From Lepidostoma basale (lineage: Eukaryota; Arthropoda; Insecta; Trichoptera; Lepidostomatidae), in assembly GCA_022606425.2 (NCBI GenBank), contig JAHDVF020001365.1, positions 744,001 to 808,000 of the forward strand: 64,000 nt of DNA, in the 5' to 3' direction. Within the stretch, counting starts at the first letter, position 1. Every line of letters starts with the position of its first letter. Positions 41,490 to 51,894 of the stretch are shown piece by piece. The notes below the pieces were generated by a model. The model was not told the origin of the DNA and did not search any database. It saw only the letters and a program-made list of their open reading frames with translations. Both the position numbers and the translations under genes were made by a program.

Positions 41490-42115
41490 CTATGCTAACT
41501 ATGAATGGTGAAAATTTGGGGCAAGTAGATGAGTTCTTGTATTTATGTAGTATGTAAGAGATGGGCAAGTAGAGAGGGATATTGCAGGCAACAAAGTGAA
41601 TGGTATACTAAAAGTTGTCATCGTAAACAAAAACCTATCCAAAAAAGCTAGAATGGCAATGCACAATAGTGTTCTTCTACCGACCCTTATTTATAGAAGC
41701 GAAGCATGGAACAGGCAAAATAAAGATGAAAGTAGAATGAATGCAGAAGAAATGAGATCTCTTAGACGATTTGTGAATACTCTGTGTATGCTAGAGTGTC
41801 GAATGAAAATATAAGAAGTGAATGCGGTGCGAATGATGGTGTTATAAACAAAATAATGAAAGGATCATTAAGATGATTTGAATATATGGAAAGAATGAAT
41901 GAAGAAAGTTAACGATGTAAATGGAACCAGAAATAGAGGAAGACCGAGGAAAACGCGGCACGACCAAATAAATCAAATATTGAATGTCGGCCAGGTGATG
42001 AATCAGAGAAATTGACGCGCGTGCATGACACGATGTAGGAAGCGAGAGAAATATGTCAGGAAAGAAAATCTTTTGGGGAAACGGCGTGATGGTTAGTTAG
42101 TTAGTTAGTTAGTTA
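41490..42115 (+). mobile_element. LineA-TTAG copy with (GTTA)n tail
   Basis: The blocks NGENLGQVDEFLYL, NGILKVVIVNKNLSKKARMA, LIYRSEAWNRQNKDESRMN and MRSLRRFVN are followed by broken C-terminal codons with internal deletions. The tail is at about 42091-42113. Confidence 0.88.
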
Positions 42116-42880
42116 TGTTAGAACCATAACTGGGTGTTTTATTCCCATTAAACCCTGGCTGGTATTGCCTTTCGTAAAAATATCTCGTTTTTCCCGATGG
42201 CACAAAGTTTCATTTCCGCAATAGATTATTTTTCCGAGAGTCCGATTTTTTTTTTGTTCTTGGGAGACTTTTTGTTCGGATGGTGTCAGCCCTTAATTTC
42301 ATATGTCATTTATCCTATAATTACGTAAGGAAATAATATTTATTATCACTCGTTTCAGATACCACATTTAAAACTTTTTATCTTCCCTGAGAAACATTTT
42401 TTTATATTTTAAAATCTACAACACTCATTAGTCTGATGAGACAGCTTTATGAGTGAAGAAGCGTTCATCTCACACTATGAGATGACTGTCATTTTTATCG
42501 CAGCTCAGACTTTTCCTTTAGATTGGTCTAACGCGTCTAGCGATTCCGCAATAACAGTTGTATCAATCAAAGATTTTCCTAAACGTTTTGGGAGATATCA
42601 ATTTATATGGAAAAGTCGGCGAATAAAGAAAACGTGTTGAGATGCCGTAAATTAATTAACTGCATTTATAATGCTTTATCTTCTTCTCTTCGTATTATAG
42701 TATCGTTTGAGACAAAGACACAAAGTGAGAATAGCATTTCCTCACAATAACATGGGAAAGGAGCGATATTGCCATTCTAGGGCCATTTTTTGATATATAA
42801 GACTAAATTTAACTTCATCTTCTTATTTTTGTTTTCACAGATATGACCATCTGTGACACAGAAATCTTTAGAACATGATT
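42116..42880. other. No recognisable feature
   Basis: Apparently unique. TTGTTTTCACAG near 42831 is acceptor-like but not followed by a defensible exon. The open frame at 42449-42640 has no family features. Confidence 0.4.
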
Positions 42881-43735
42881 TCTTCGGAGATCGACGTCTT
42901 TCATATGACATGGTGGTTGCATGTAATTGGTCTTACTTTAATTATTCTGAGTGTTTTAGTATATATATGTTATTGATATCGCTGTATGTTACCCTTAATA
43001 AATAAATAAATATATAATGAAAGAACGTTAAGAAGATTAATACTCTTGATATTAGAGAGTATCTTGTATTCCTATTCAAATGTATCTAGAGAAAATAGGC
43101 TTCGAATCAGCAGAACCAAAACGGAGCATATGATTCCCAATTTCTCGAACCCAACCAACGAACATCTACCTGGTACGCATTCCATTAAAAAAGGTGGATC
43201 ACTTCAGATATCTCGGCTCTCTTCAATGATGGAACGATTGAAAATGACGTAGATCGGAATGCTATGTCGCAAGACGTCAAGAAGAACAGAGGCTACACGT
43301 AGCAGAAATGAATATGCTGAGCACATAGATAGCCTAAAAGTCGCTCCCTTAGCGAAAAAAACTAGGGAACGTCGTCTGCGGTGGTACGGCCATGTGAGCA
43401 GGAGGGACAATGAATACATCGTTCACAAGACCCTGCAACTGGAAGACGGAATGAGGGTACCAGGTCGGCCTCCTGCAACGTGGATGTCCACAGATGGAAC
43501 GACCTGAAGGCGCTGGGGCTGGATAGCCAGATGACCCTGGATCGTGAGACTTGGCGGAATCGTATTCGGAGAGCCGACCTTAAATAACGGGAAATGGTTA
43601 CGCGAAAGAAGAAAAAGATCTTCTATTCATAGAGTCAAACCATCTCTCATGTGTTCCTGGTATTTTATGTTACCTGTTCTCAAATAGATACCTTAAACTA
43701 TCAACATGTTTGTAATGTCTTATAAGTGAAAAATT
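42881..43735 (+). mobile_element. CR1A 3' end broken by other LINE pieces
   Basis: Three CR1A pieces remain in order: 42881-42905 (ATTTCTTCGGAGATCGACGT), 43036-43074 (TTAGAGAGTATCTTGTATTC) and 43627-43735 (GTCAAACCATCTCTCATG through the 3' UTR). Between the first two lies a LINE-like 3' UTR (42906-43035, ending TAAATAAATAAATA). Between the last two lies a separate LINE fragment. Confidence 0.7.
43076..43610 (+). mobile_element. LINE C-terminal fragment inside CR1A
   Basis: The blocks GLRISRTKTEHM, IDSLKVAPLAKKTRERRLRW, YGHVSRRDNEYIVHKTLQLE and, in another frame, DLKALGLDSQMTLDRETWRN then RIRRADLK are a typical C-terminus. The tail is GAAAGAAGAAAAAGA. No second copy is seen here. Confidence 0.78.
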
Positions 43736-44436
43736 GTTTAATTGAATGCAATATATTTAAGTTTGGAATTTCGAATCTAAATTTAAACAAGACAGAACGG
43801 TTTTTAGCGGTACAAATAATTTTTAATTTTGTTGTGTTTCCTCTGAAGTTGTTATACTCTGAAAAGCCTTCTCCATTAAGCTGAGTGGGGTCAGAATGTC
43901 AGATAGAAGTATGGAGTGTATCTGTCCTTGTCTATTTTGATGGCAGATCATTATCATTAAGGAGGAGTGGTATTATTTTTGGCGTTAAATGAGCGAGAGA
44001 AAGAGACGAAGGAGGTTTACCTGGAACTTTTCAAGTGGTAAAGCTTTTTAGCGTATAAAGCTAAGCTGTCCCATCGATTGAATTTTTTATTTGTTTTTGA
44101 AGCAAAACATTTTTAACGCGCTGAAGTGGAAAACCTTTGCAACTCCAGTGAATAGTTTTTCGTTAGTTGTTTTTTATAATAATTATCAAAACAGCGTTTA
44201 TCAGGGTAGAAAATTGTAGATTCACATTTGAATAGCAGCTGTACAATAAAATATTGTTTTTAACACAGAGCAAGGACTTGATGGTCCGAGACATGTTTGT
44301 GAAAAGTGCGAAAAATTTTCGAATTTTTATCATGTCACACAATGATAAAATATTCATTTAAATCTGTATTCAATTAATAAGTAAATAAAATTGATTTGTC
44401 GGTTTTACAGAGATTTTTATGTATATACGAGGGGGT
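43736..44436. other. No gene; HHR-B-like remnant
   Basis: 44262-44300 has GCAAGGACTTGATGGTCCGA then GACATGTTTGTG, which resembles HHR-B stem II and GAAACATGTC with a destroyed core. The rest is unassigned. Confidence 0.4.
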
Positions 44437-45655
44437 AGGGAGAAAAAATTAACTAGACCACACTTTTCTTTCCAGACATACTTATCTTGCTTCCTCAACA
44501 ATCATATATTGTGTTGTGCACGCACGTCGATTTCTCCAACTCCACACGTAACTAAAATTCAATATTTTATTGTGCCGCGTTTTCATCGGTCTTCCTCTTT
44601 TTCAAGTCCCATTGACATCGTTAAAATATACTTTTTTACCATATTTTGTGTATTAATAATTTTCATGTGTCCAAACAACCTTAACCGTCGCGTTGCCATG
44701 TGGTCAATTGAGTTTCCACTGCCAATTTAAAGTTGATTTTCTTAAAACCTATGGACCCTAATATTATAAAAAATTGTAATCCTCCATTGAAGTGTTCTCA
44801 ATATTTCGTAATAAAAAAAAAGCAAAAAATTACTTCCTTCATCCCAAAAAAAAATATTTTCTAAGACTGCCCTCACCTTCATTCGTGTTAAGGTAGAATT
44901 TGTTTTGCTAATATTTACAACTTTATCAAAAGTGACAAATACTTACTCGCTGTTTTGAACGTATTATAAATTATATGTTTGGCCTTTTCAATAGGTACGT
45001 AATAATACCGACTGTGGACGGAAACGCGGCCAGCAACTTAATAATATCAGAACTGTGAAAATATTAACACTTTACCAAAAGGGACAAATATTAATACGTA
45101 CTCGTTGTCTTGAACGTAGTATACATTTTGCCTAGGTGCCTTTATCATACGTAAAATCTCGTAAAGTCTCGCCCCGCCGGCCGCCGCGCGGCGCTTGTTT
45201 ATACTTGATGTCAGTTGCTCGTATGCTGTGACGCATTCCATATCAGAAATCGCATGGTTCCAGAAAAAATTAATAATGATATGTTTTTCAAATAATCCAT
45301 GTATGTTATAGATATCGATCTATTCCTAATGAAATTCCCTACAAGATGACATAAATTAAATTTTGATTCATCGAGTCATATGCTTGATATTTAGATAAAG
45401 TTAGCGGTAAACTGAATTGACCACATGGGAGCGAGCGTTTTGTTTTGAACACGGTACGTTAAGGGTTAATGTTCCTTGCATCATTTTGTTCATAATACTT
45501 TCATTCGAATTGAATTCACTTATTATATTATATTTTCATTCTCATCAATTACAGATTTTCCGCACATTCGTCTAAGAGATCTCATTTCTACTGCATTTAT
45601 TCTACTTTCATCCTTATTTTTCCAGTTCCATGCTTCCTTCCATTATGTAAACAAG
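44437..45655 (-). mobile_element. LineA-TTAG copy split by a piggyBac-like MITE
   Basis: 44440-44684 and 45470-45655 are consecutive parts of one LineA copy. The sequence CCAAACAACC-TTAA resumes as TTAA-TGTTCCTTGC across the MITE at 44685-45465, matching the uninterrupted order in other copies (CCATCTTAATGATCC). It has degraded codons. Confidence 0.88.
44685..45465. mobile_element. piggyBac-like MITE, copy 1 (781 bp, TTAA sites)
   Basis: Flanked by TTAA at 44681-44684 and 45466-45469. Sub-terminal inverted repeats are CCATGTGGTCAATTGAGTTT (from 44696) and AAACTGAATTGACCACATGG (to about 45428). The outer ends are asymmetric: the right end adds about 35 nt with AACGTACCGTG. TTAA targets are the hallmark of piggyBac. 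No transposase frame. A GC-rich patch, GCCGGCCGCCGCGCGGCGC, lies near 45176-45195. Confidence 0.85.
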
Positions 45656-45915
45656 GGAAGCATGGAACTGGTAAAAGAAGGATGAAAGTAGAATAAATGC
45701 AGTAGAATTGAGATGTCTTAGACGAATCTGTGGATACTCTGTATGATAGAGTGTCGAATGAAAATATAACAAGTGAAAGGATTATCAAGATTGTTTGGAC
45801 ACATGGAAATAATGAATGAAGAAATAATGTTAAATGTGTTTGTTAACGATGCAAATGGAACAAGAAACAGAGGAAGACCGAGGAAAACGTGGCACGATCA
45901 AATATGGAATATCGG
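45651..45915 (+). mobile_element. LineA piece forming a foldback with 45470-45650
   Basis: GGAAGCATGGAACTGG, then GGATGAAAGTAGAATAAATG, is the inverse of 45590-45640, with a loop of about 20 nt. It continues through SRLFGHMEIMNEEIM to RGRPRKTWHDQI and then stops. This is an inverted duplication of one LineA segment. Confidence 0.8.
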
Positions 45916-45919
45916 CCAT

Positions 45920-46052
45920 AAATATATCATTGTGCTCTGCTATTTTAGCTTTTTTGGAAAGGCTTTTTTTGCGATGACAACTTTAAGTGCACCATTCACT
46001 TTGTTGTCTGCCCCAACCCTTCTTTCAATTTCCCTCTCCGCTTGCCCATCCT
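45920..46052 (-). mobile_element. LineA piece (GALKVVIAKKA region)
   Basis: This is the reverse of the GRVERE.ERRVGADNKVNGAL codons, then KVVIAKKAFPKKAKI. It ends at the second piggyBac-like MITE. Confidence 0.8.
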
Positions 46053-46056
46053 TTAA

Positions 46057-46837
46057 CCCTTAACGTACCGTGTTCAAAACAAAACGCTCGCTGCCATGTT
46101 GTCAATTCAGTTTACCGCTAACTTTATCTAAATATCAAGCATATGACTCGATGAATCAAAATTTAATTTATGTCATCTTGTAGGGAATTTCATTAGAAAT
46201 AGATCGATATCTATAACATACATGGATTATTTGAAAAACATATCATTATTAATTTTTTTCTGGAACCATGCGATTTCTGATATAGAATGCGAGACAGCAT
46301 ATGAACAACTGACACCAAGTATGAACTTGTCTCGCCCCGCCGCGCCGTGGCGCTATAATTTTACGTATGATAAAGGCACCTAGGCAAAATGTATAGTACG
46401 TTCAAGACAACGAGTACGTATTAATATTTGTCCCTTTTGGTAAAGTGTTAATATTTTCACAGTTCTGATATTAAGTTGCGTGCTGCGTTTCCGTCCACAG
46501 TCGGTATTATTACGTACCTATGAGAAAAGGCCAAACATATAATTTATAATACGTTCAAAACAGCGAGTAAGTATTTGTCACTTTTGATAAAGTTGTAAAT
46601 ATTAGCAAAACAAATTCTACCTTAACACGAATGAAGGTGAGGGCAGTCTTAAAAAATATTTTTTTTGGGATGAAGGAAGTAATTTTTTGCTTTTTTTTAT
46701 TACGAAATATTTAGAACACTTTAATGGAGGATTACAATTTTTTTAAATAATATTAGGGTCCATAGGTTTTAAGAAAATCAACTTTAAATTGGCAGTGGAA
46801 ACTCAATTGACCACATGGCAAATAAATAAGAATAACT
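46057..46837. mobile_element. piggyBac-like MITE, copy 2, inverted
   Basis: It begins TTAA-CCCTTAACGTACCGTG (TTAA at 46053-46056). It is the inverse of copy 1 along about 770 bp, with scattered differences and a shorter GC patch (GCCCCGCCGCGCC near 46334). TTAA at 46838-46841 would again give a 781-bp element, but the last ~18 bp do not match copy 1 and the TTAA overlaps the TSD of the next LineA, so the right end is uncertain. Confidence 0.75.
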
Positions 46838-46843
46838 TTAAAA

Positions 46844-47149
46844 GGGTCATTAAGATGGTTTGGATACATGGAAAGAATGAGTGAAGACAGAATGGTAAAG
46901 AAGGTATATGTAAACGGCGTGAACGGAGCTAGAAATAGAGGAAGGCCGGGGAAAAGGTGGCACGATCAAATCAATCAAATATTGAATGTCGGTCACGTGA
47001 GGAGTCGGAAAAATCGACGTGCGTGCATGACAAGATGTATGAATGTAGAGGAAGCGAGAGACGTATGTCAGGACAGAACAGTGTGGCGTTCCATTCTTTC
47101 TGCCTATCCCTCCGGGGAGACGGCGTGATTGTAAGTTAGTTAGTTAGTT
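46844..47149 (+). mobile_element. LineA-TTAG insertion with 12-bp TSD
   Basis: Flanked by ATAACTTTAAAA at 46832-46843 and 47150-47161. A frame at 46868-47128 reads [50 protein letters not shown] and SAYPSGETA. The 3' hairpin is CCCTCCGGGG and the tail is (GTTA)n. It is one of the best-preserved 3' ends. Confidence 0.94.
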
Positions 47150-47161
47150 ATAACTTTAAAA

Positions 47162-47444
47162 AATGAATGTTGTAAAATTTTAATAGATTTAGTGCTTACA
47201 TGGTTATTCATGTTCACAGCTGATATTTATTATACGGAGATAGTGCCATTTAATCTCTACGCGAGGGTGAGCGATTGGTACCACATCTACCTGCTTTATC
47301 TTAATAATGGTCCGTGAGATAATCTTTTCTCGGACACGGAAAGATCATACGAACGGTGGACAGAGATGAAATATTAAATCAATATTATGTGAGCAAGAAT
47401 CACAAAGTAAATAAAATCAAAGGACACAAGGTTATTTGTAAGTA
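47162..47444. other. No recognisable feature
   Basis: Unassigned, mixed composition. Confidence 0.4.
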
Positions 47445-47524
47445 AAATCTCTAAGTAAACGGAACTAGAAAAAGACAAAGACCGGGGAAAACGTGGCGCG
47501 ATCAAAATAATCAAATATTAAACT
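47445..47524 (+). mobile_element. LineA sliver
   Basis: CTAAGTAAACGGAACTAGAA, then CCGGGGAAAACGTGGCGCGA, is the NGTR.RGRPGKTWRDQ region. Confidence 0.7.
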
Positions 47525-48130
47525 TCTTCTTATTTTTCTTCCTCTTTGTTGAGGTCGTATGACCTGTTTGTGATGGTGGGCTGTCCTGGGATGATAATGT
47601 CCAGCCATCCTGGTAATCTTTTGCTGTTTTGGTTTTCATCTTTAACAATTTTTGCAATTCTTGCATTGACAATGCACTTCACGTGGTCTCCCCAAAAGTG
47701 CTTCCCCATCTCAATATGTCTTCAACACCACAGACAGACCTTATTGTTTCATTTCTGATCCGACCTCGGGGGGTTTTGCCTGCGATGGATCGCAGGGTTC
47801 GCATTTCTGCTACTCTAAGAAAGTTCTTGGTTCTATTGGTATCGGCTCTGACCTCTATTCCATACGTCATGATGGAGCGAACGCATGCCTTGTATATCTT
47901 GATTATACTTTCGGTTAGCATGTACTTGTTTCTCCATATGGTGTCGCCCAAGTAGCCAGCCACGGCTGTCGCTTTGTTGGTTTGTGCTCGCACTTTGTCA
48001 TATAGGTTACTGTAGCTACCGATCTCTATGCCTAGGTAAGTGAATCGCATGACTTGCTCAATAAGTGTGTTATCGATGATCAGTTTACATCTGAACGGCT
48101 CTTTTGATATCGTTAATCACTTCGTTTTAC
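47525..48130 (-). mobile_element. LineC: post-RT region
   Basis: The minus-strand frame 47679-48050 reads MRFTYLGIEIGSYSNLYDKV, GDTIWRNKYMLTESIIKIYK, ACVRSIMTYGIEVRADTNRT, then LRVAEMRTLRSIAGKTPRGR and VEDILRWG. These are thumb and C-terminal blocks of a non-LTR reverse transcriptase. The 3' end near 47525 carries reverse (AAGAAG). It is the most complete LineC piece here. Confidence 0.85.
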
Positions 48131-48330
48131 TAGTAGAAATCGTCATGTTATATTTTTTAAATGTGAGATGGAATTCGTTGAGCATTCTATGTAGGTCATC
48201 TTCATTAAACATATATAAATATAAAATAATAAACTACTGTATTTGACGAAGGTATAATTATTGTCATTGATGCTAACTATTTTCGCTTGGAATCAAGATT
48301 CAACTAGGCAATACAACAACTACAGTTGAC

Positions 48331-48543
48331 AACCTTCGTGGCCGAGTGGTAAGTGCTACGCTAGGTCCCGGTTTCAATTCTCGGCGATGGCAGTGTGATT
48401 CTTACGTTGTCTTAACATTGGTGTAGAATTCACGTGACATTAAAATGACAATAGATTAGCTAACTATCACATGTCATGAGAATCAATATGATAGCTATAC
48501 CCTTAACATCGATTTGACGACAAAATAATAATAATAATATATT
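48331..48543 (+). mobile_element. SINE1 copy 3
   Basis: A box TGGCCGAGTGG (48339-48349), a damaged B box GGTTTCAATTC (48370-48380) with an 8-base deletion between them, then the SINE1 body and an (AATAAT)n tail at 48525-48541. This is the most diverged of the three copies. Confidence 0.85.
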
Positions 48544-48544
48544 A

Positions 48545-48660
48545 ACAATTATTATATTGCCCTGATGAGGCTTGGATGCAAGCGAAACTAGTTGGCATCA
48601 ATTTTATAATAACCATACCGTGGTTAAATACAATGTATTTTATTATTTTGTATCTATAAT
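48545..48660 (+). repeat. HHR-G repeat with complete hammerhead core
   Basis: The motif spans 48557-48597. The core is CTGATGA (48562-48568) and stem II is GCTTG/CAAGC with loop GATG. GAAA is at 48584-48587. Palindromic ACTAGT ends in U at 48592, with cleavage-site U at 48593. TGCC pairs with GGCA as stem I. Every invariant position is present; the only departure is one extra G between the core and stem II. It follows SINE1 copy 3 directly. Confidence 0.7.
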
Positions 48661-48699
48661 TTCAAAATGTCTAACCACAAAGTGAGTGCTCAGTATGAA

Positions 48700-48860
48700 A
48701 ATTTAATAAAATATTCAATTTCGGCCACGTGAGGAGTTGGAGAAATAGACTTACGTGTATGACACGATGAATGATTTTTGTGGAAGCGAAAAAAGTATGT
48801 CAGGAAAGAACACTGTTGGGATTCATTATTTCTGTCTACCCCTTCAGCGAGATGGTTAAT
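48700..48860 (+). mobile_element. LineA-TTAG 3' fragment
   Basis: SATWGVGEI-type broken codons, CQERTLLGFIISVYP and CCCCTTCAGCGAGATGG. The tail is lost. Confidence 0.72.
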
Positions 48861-49029
48861 TAAAATATACAAAAAAAAAATTAAAAAGAGTTTTCATTTT
48901 AAGTGTAAAATAAATTATTCCAGAAAATAATGAGTTTTTCAAAATATTTTGATATGTGGTTTCGTAGTACAAAGGCACGGCGAATATAGACAAAAATTTA
49001 CGTAACATTTGGAAAACATTTTATTACTA

Positions 49030-49270
49030 ACACTTATTTGCATTTTGTACAAACATGTTTCGCACTATTCGCGTCGCACTTCAATGTAAAAATTTATTCA
49101 AAATATACAATAAAAAAAATAAAAATAGTGTTACTGTTATTTAATTTTGAATGAATGCGAAGAATTTAAATTTTAAATTTTACTTTCTTTACTAAAGAAG
49201 AACTGTTTGTCCGAAACATGTCTACATAATTTTATGTTTTTAATAAAATTGTTGTATATACAAAGTGTAT
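49030..49270. repeat. HHR-B-like pair, diverged
   Basis: The minus motif (about 49046-49082) reads TTGAAGT, a GCGAC/GTGC-type stem, GAAA, ACATGT, T. The plus motif (49190-49235) reads CTAAAGA, a weak stem with GTCC, GAAA, ACATGT, C. Both carry core substitutions. The flanks are partly inverted (TACATTGAAG and TTTACTAAAG). Confidence 0.55.
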
Positions 49271-49689
49271 AAAAAAGAAAAATAGAAATAAACTATCATA
49301 ACGACACAAAGTATGGCGTATATAGAAGAAATTAGAAATTGTTATTTTAATTTTGCTTTTAAATATATATTTTTAAATGTGTAGTTTTTCGAACATCGTA
49401 TTTTTCTCGCTAGTTTAAATCTCTGCTGATTTCATATCGTAAATTCTCCCCACAGCTGTGTTTCTAATGTACCATGTTTTAATTACATTACCATAATTAT
49501 ACGAAGACCTGTTTACCTTATAAACTCCGGGAGATGTTACGCAAGAAATGTGCTGATTTGAAGAATAACAATGTTATAAGTCTGACGTCTTCATAACATG
49601 GTTCTGGCAGAAGATTAATATGCTTTCATGTGTTTTTTTTATCGAACCACTCTCTCGATTAAAGTTTATTTTTAATTCACGTTCTTCTT
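49271..49689. other. No recognisable feature
   Basis: AT-rich and unassigned. Confidence 0.4.
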
Positions 49690-49930
49690 ATTATTATTTT
49701 TGTCCTGTCACACCTCCGTGGTGCATGGGGCCTCAAGGAATCTTCTCCACCCGACTCTATCGCACGCCTGATGCGTAACATCATCTCAAGTGAGGTCTGC
49801 TGCCTTAACCTCGTCCTGCAGGGTTCTTTTCCAGGTGGCTCTAGGTCTGCCTCGCTTTCTCTTTCCCCCCATAGAGGACCAGTCTAATGCGCCCTGACCC
49901 TTGCAGGCTGGGTTCCGTCTCACGTTAATT
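49690..49930 (-). mobile_element. LineH LINE C-terminus
   Basis: The minus strand reads GKRKRGRPRATWKRTLQDEV, KAADLT, (stop) DDVTHQACDRVGWRRFLEAP and CTTEV, then stop and a (AATAATAAG) tail. This is a standard non-LTR C-terminal ending, 5'-truncated. Confidence 0.78.
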
Positions 49931-49991
49931 CACGTTACAGGCATTAAAAAAAAACATTTCTTTCCTGATATCAGTGGGGCATAATTCATTT

Positions 49992-50245
49992 AAGAACAAC
50001 AAACCATCACGCCGTTTCCTCGCAGGGGTAGACAGAGAGCGTGGACTGCCACACTACTCTATCCTGACATACCTTTCTAACTTCCTCCACATTCATACAG
50101 CGAGTCATACCCCCACGTCGATTCTTCCGGCTTCTGACATGACCAACCTTTAAAATTTGATTAATTTGGTCTTGCCATATTTTCCTCGGTCTACCTCGAC
50201 TCCGTACTCCATTTACATCGCTAACGTATACTTTTTTAACTATTC
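49992..50245 (-). mobile_element. LineA-TTG 3' fragment
   Basis: (CAA)n at 49986-49994, CATCACGCCGTTTCCTCG, a CGCAGGGG hairpin half, then the reverse of the codons to VKKVYVSDVNGVRS. It is truncated near 50245. Confidence 0.87.
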
Positions 50246-50299
50246 ATTTAAATTAGTTATATAAAAATAATTACGGCTACCACATTCTGTTCCCAGAAA

Positions 50300-50430
50300 A
50301 ACAATTTACATCTTCGTCTTTATTGAGATACAATTAATCCTTATAAAAAAAAATCATTTATCCGCAATAGGTAAAATCCAGTATTTGTCTACAAGAATTC
50401 CTAAACATTTAAAATGTTGTAATAGTAGCT
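50300..50430 (+). repeat. Repeat G right-end piece
   Basis: ACATCTTCGTCTTTATTGAG, then CCGCAATAGGTAAAATCCAG, matches 36805-36900, including sequence beyond the foldback arm. Confidence 0.65.
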
Positions 50431-51084
50431 ATTAAAAAAAATGTAAAATAAAGCCAGGATGGAAAAGAGCGTTCATTCTCAGCTTATTCTGCAATGGTTA
50501 TTAAGTAATTAATATAAATATAATCTGTATAGATTCATAGGAAAATTTTGCGTAATTTTCCTTTTGATTTTCCGCTATTTAACGCTGAGTCTACCCACTC
50601 AAAACGAAGGGCTCAAAATACCGCTAACTCTTCTATGCTTTTGAATATGCAAGGTTTTAAGCAAAGTCTTTTGGGTGTAAAAGGAGAAACGAAAGATTAC
50701 GATAAGTAACCGAGAAAAGTATTTCGAGGCAGAATCCCTTAACCGGAAGCGAGGTAATATTTTTCTAGAATCGTCTCAAGAATTTACTTTTTCAGTTCAT
50801 TTTCTTGGATCTCTCGTCGTTCACCCTTCACCCTTCAGGTGCGCGAAGGGTAATTAGGGGAGAAATAAGTTTGTGAGGAAATACGGTTTTATCGAGACCA
50901 CGTTACTACTAGCCTCCGAGCTTTAGAAAAAAAGATTGAACTTGAATAAGTTTGTCAAAAAACAATTTAAATAAATCAGAAGAAAAAAGTAGAATTAAAA
51001 TTCCTAAACAGAATGTTTTTTATTTAATATTTAAAAGAATCTGTTGCGACATCCATTTGACTTCCAACTCTCACTTTTTCCTAA
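50431..51084. other. No repeat recognised; candidate host DNA
   Basis: Apparently single-copy within the window. It ends in a pyrimidine-rich tract and TTTTTCCTAAG (51075-51084), a plausible splice acceptor for the candidate exon that follows. Confidence 0.4.
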
Positions 51085-51094
51085 GAAATTGTGA

Positions 51095-51282
51095 CACGAA
51101 TTATTGTTACCCTTCGATCTACGGAGGACTCTAGTCGTATCGATAATTCTATCTTCAGTAGCCCTATTAGCTCTAAGTGGAGAAATTGCGGGAAAGGATA
51201 GCGAAAGTTCAGTGCTGTGGAATCCAAGTGTGGAAAAGAAAAAGTGGTCGGGTGCATCCATGGCTCTCGATATAGCAGACAG
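51095..51282 (+). CDS. Candidate host exon: hydrophobic leader peptide
   Basis: One frame is open from 51095 to a CAG|GTGAGT donor at 51282/51283 (phase 2). It encodes RRTLVVSIILSSVALLALSG, then EIAGKDSESSVLWNPSVEKK and WSGASMALDIADR. The first part looks like a signal peptide or signal anchor. Base composition is richer in G+C than the neighbours, and no repeat family matches. No ATG lies in frame upstream and a TGA is at 51092, so the exon would begin at an AG such as 51125-51126 or 51131-51132, with a start codon in an earlier exon. The product is not recognised. Confidence 0.35.
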
Positions 51283-51894
51283 GTGAGTCCCTTTAATTTT
51301 TTTCCCGAATGTTTTCAATGCCATCTCACTCCAAGGCAGGTGAAGAAAATGCCGCGTCTTTTTTCTTAGCTAGCGGTTGAGGAACCAACAGATTCAAAAA
51401 ACTAAAATTATTGAATGATAAAAATATAAATAATTTTATTACGTTTTTTTTATGTATACAGGGAATATTTGTAATTAAACATATTTCTTCTAGGATGTTG
51501 TAGGGTAGGTTATTACCGATTAATTATGTCAACAAGCAAAAGTGAATCATTAACGAGGTAAAACATTTTTTTTAAATAAATTTATAGAGGTTAGGTGTTT
51601 CAAAATTAAAAAAAAAGCAGTTAGTTGTAATTAAACTGTTATTGTTTTCTCATACAGAGAATAAAACAGGCGTTCATTATCAACACAAAAACTAGAACTA
51701 TCTGTCCATATAAGAAAATACTAGACGGAATATAATACATTTTAATTATTTTAATTTACGAATACCAAAAGAAATACGATTTTACAAAATCGCTTATACA
51801 TTTGGCGTGCTGGTTATTTTTAAAAAATGTATGCATGAAGTATTTGGTTTCCAAACCAAAAACATTGAATATTTTGTTAAATTGCACTAACGTT
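51283..51894. other. No recognisable feature
   Basis: AT-rich, possibly the intron following the candidate exon. Confidence 0.35.
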
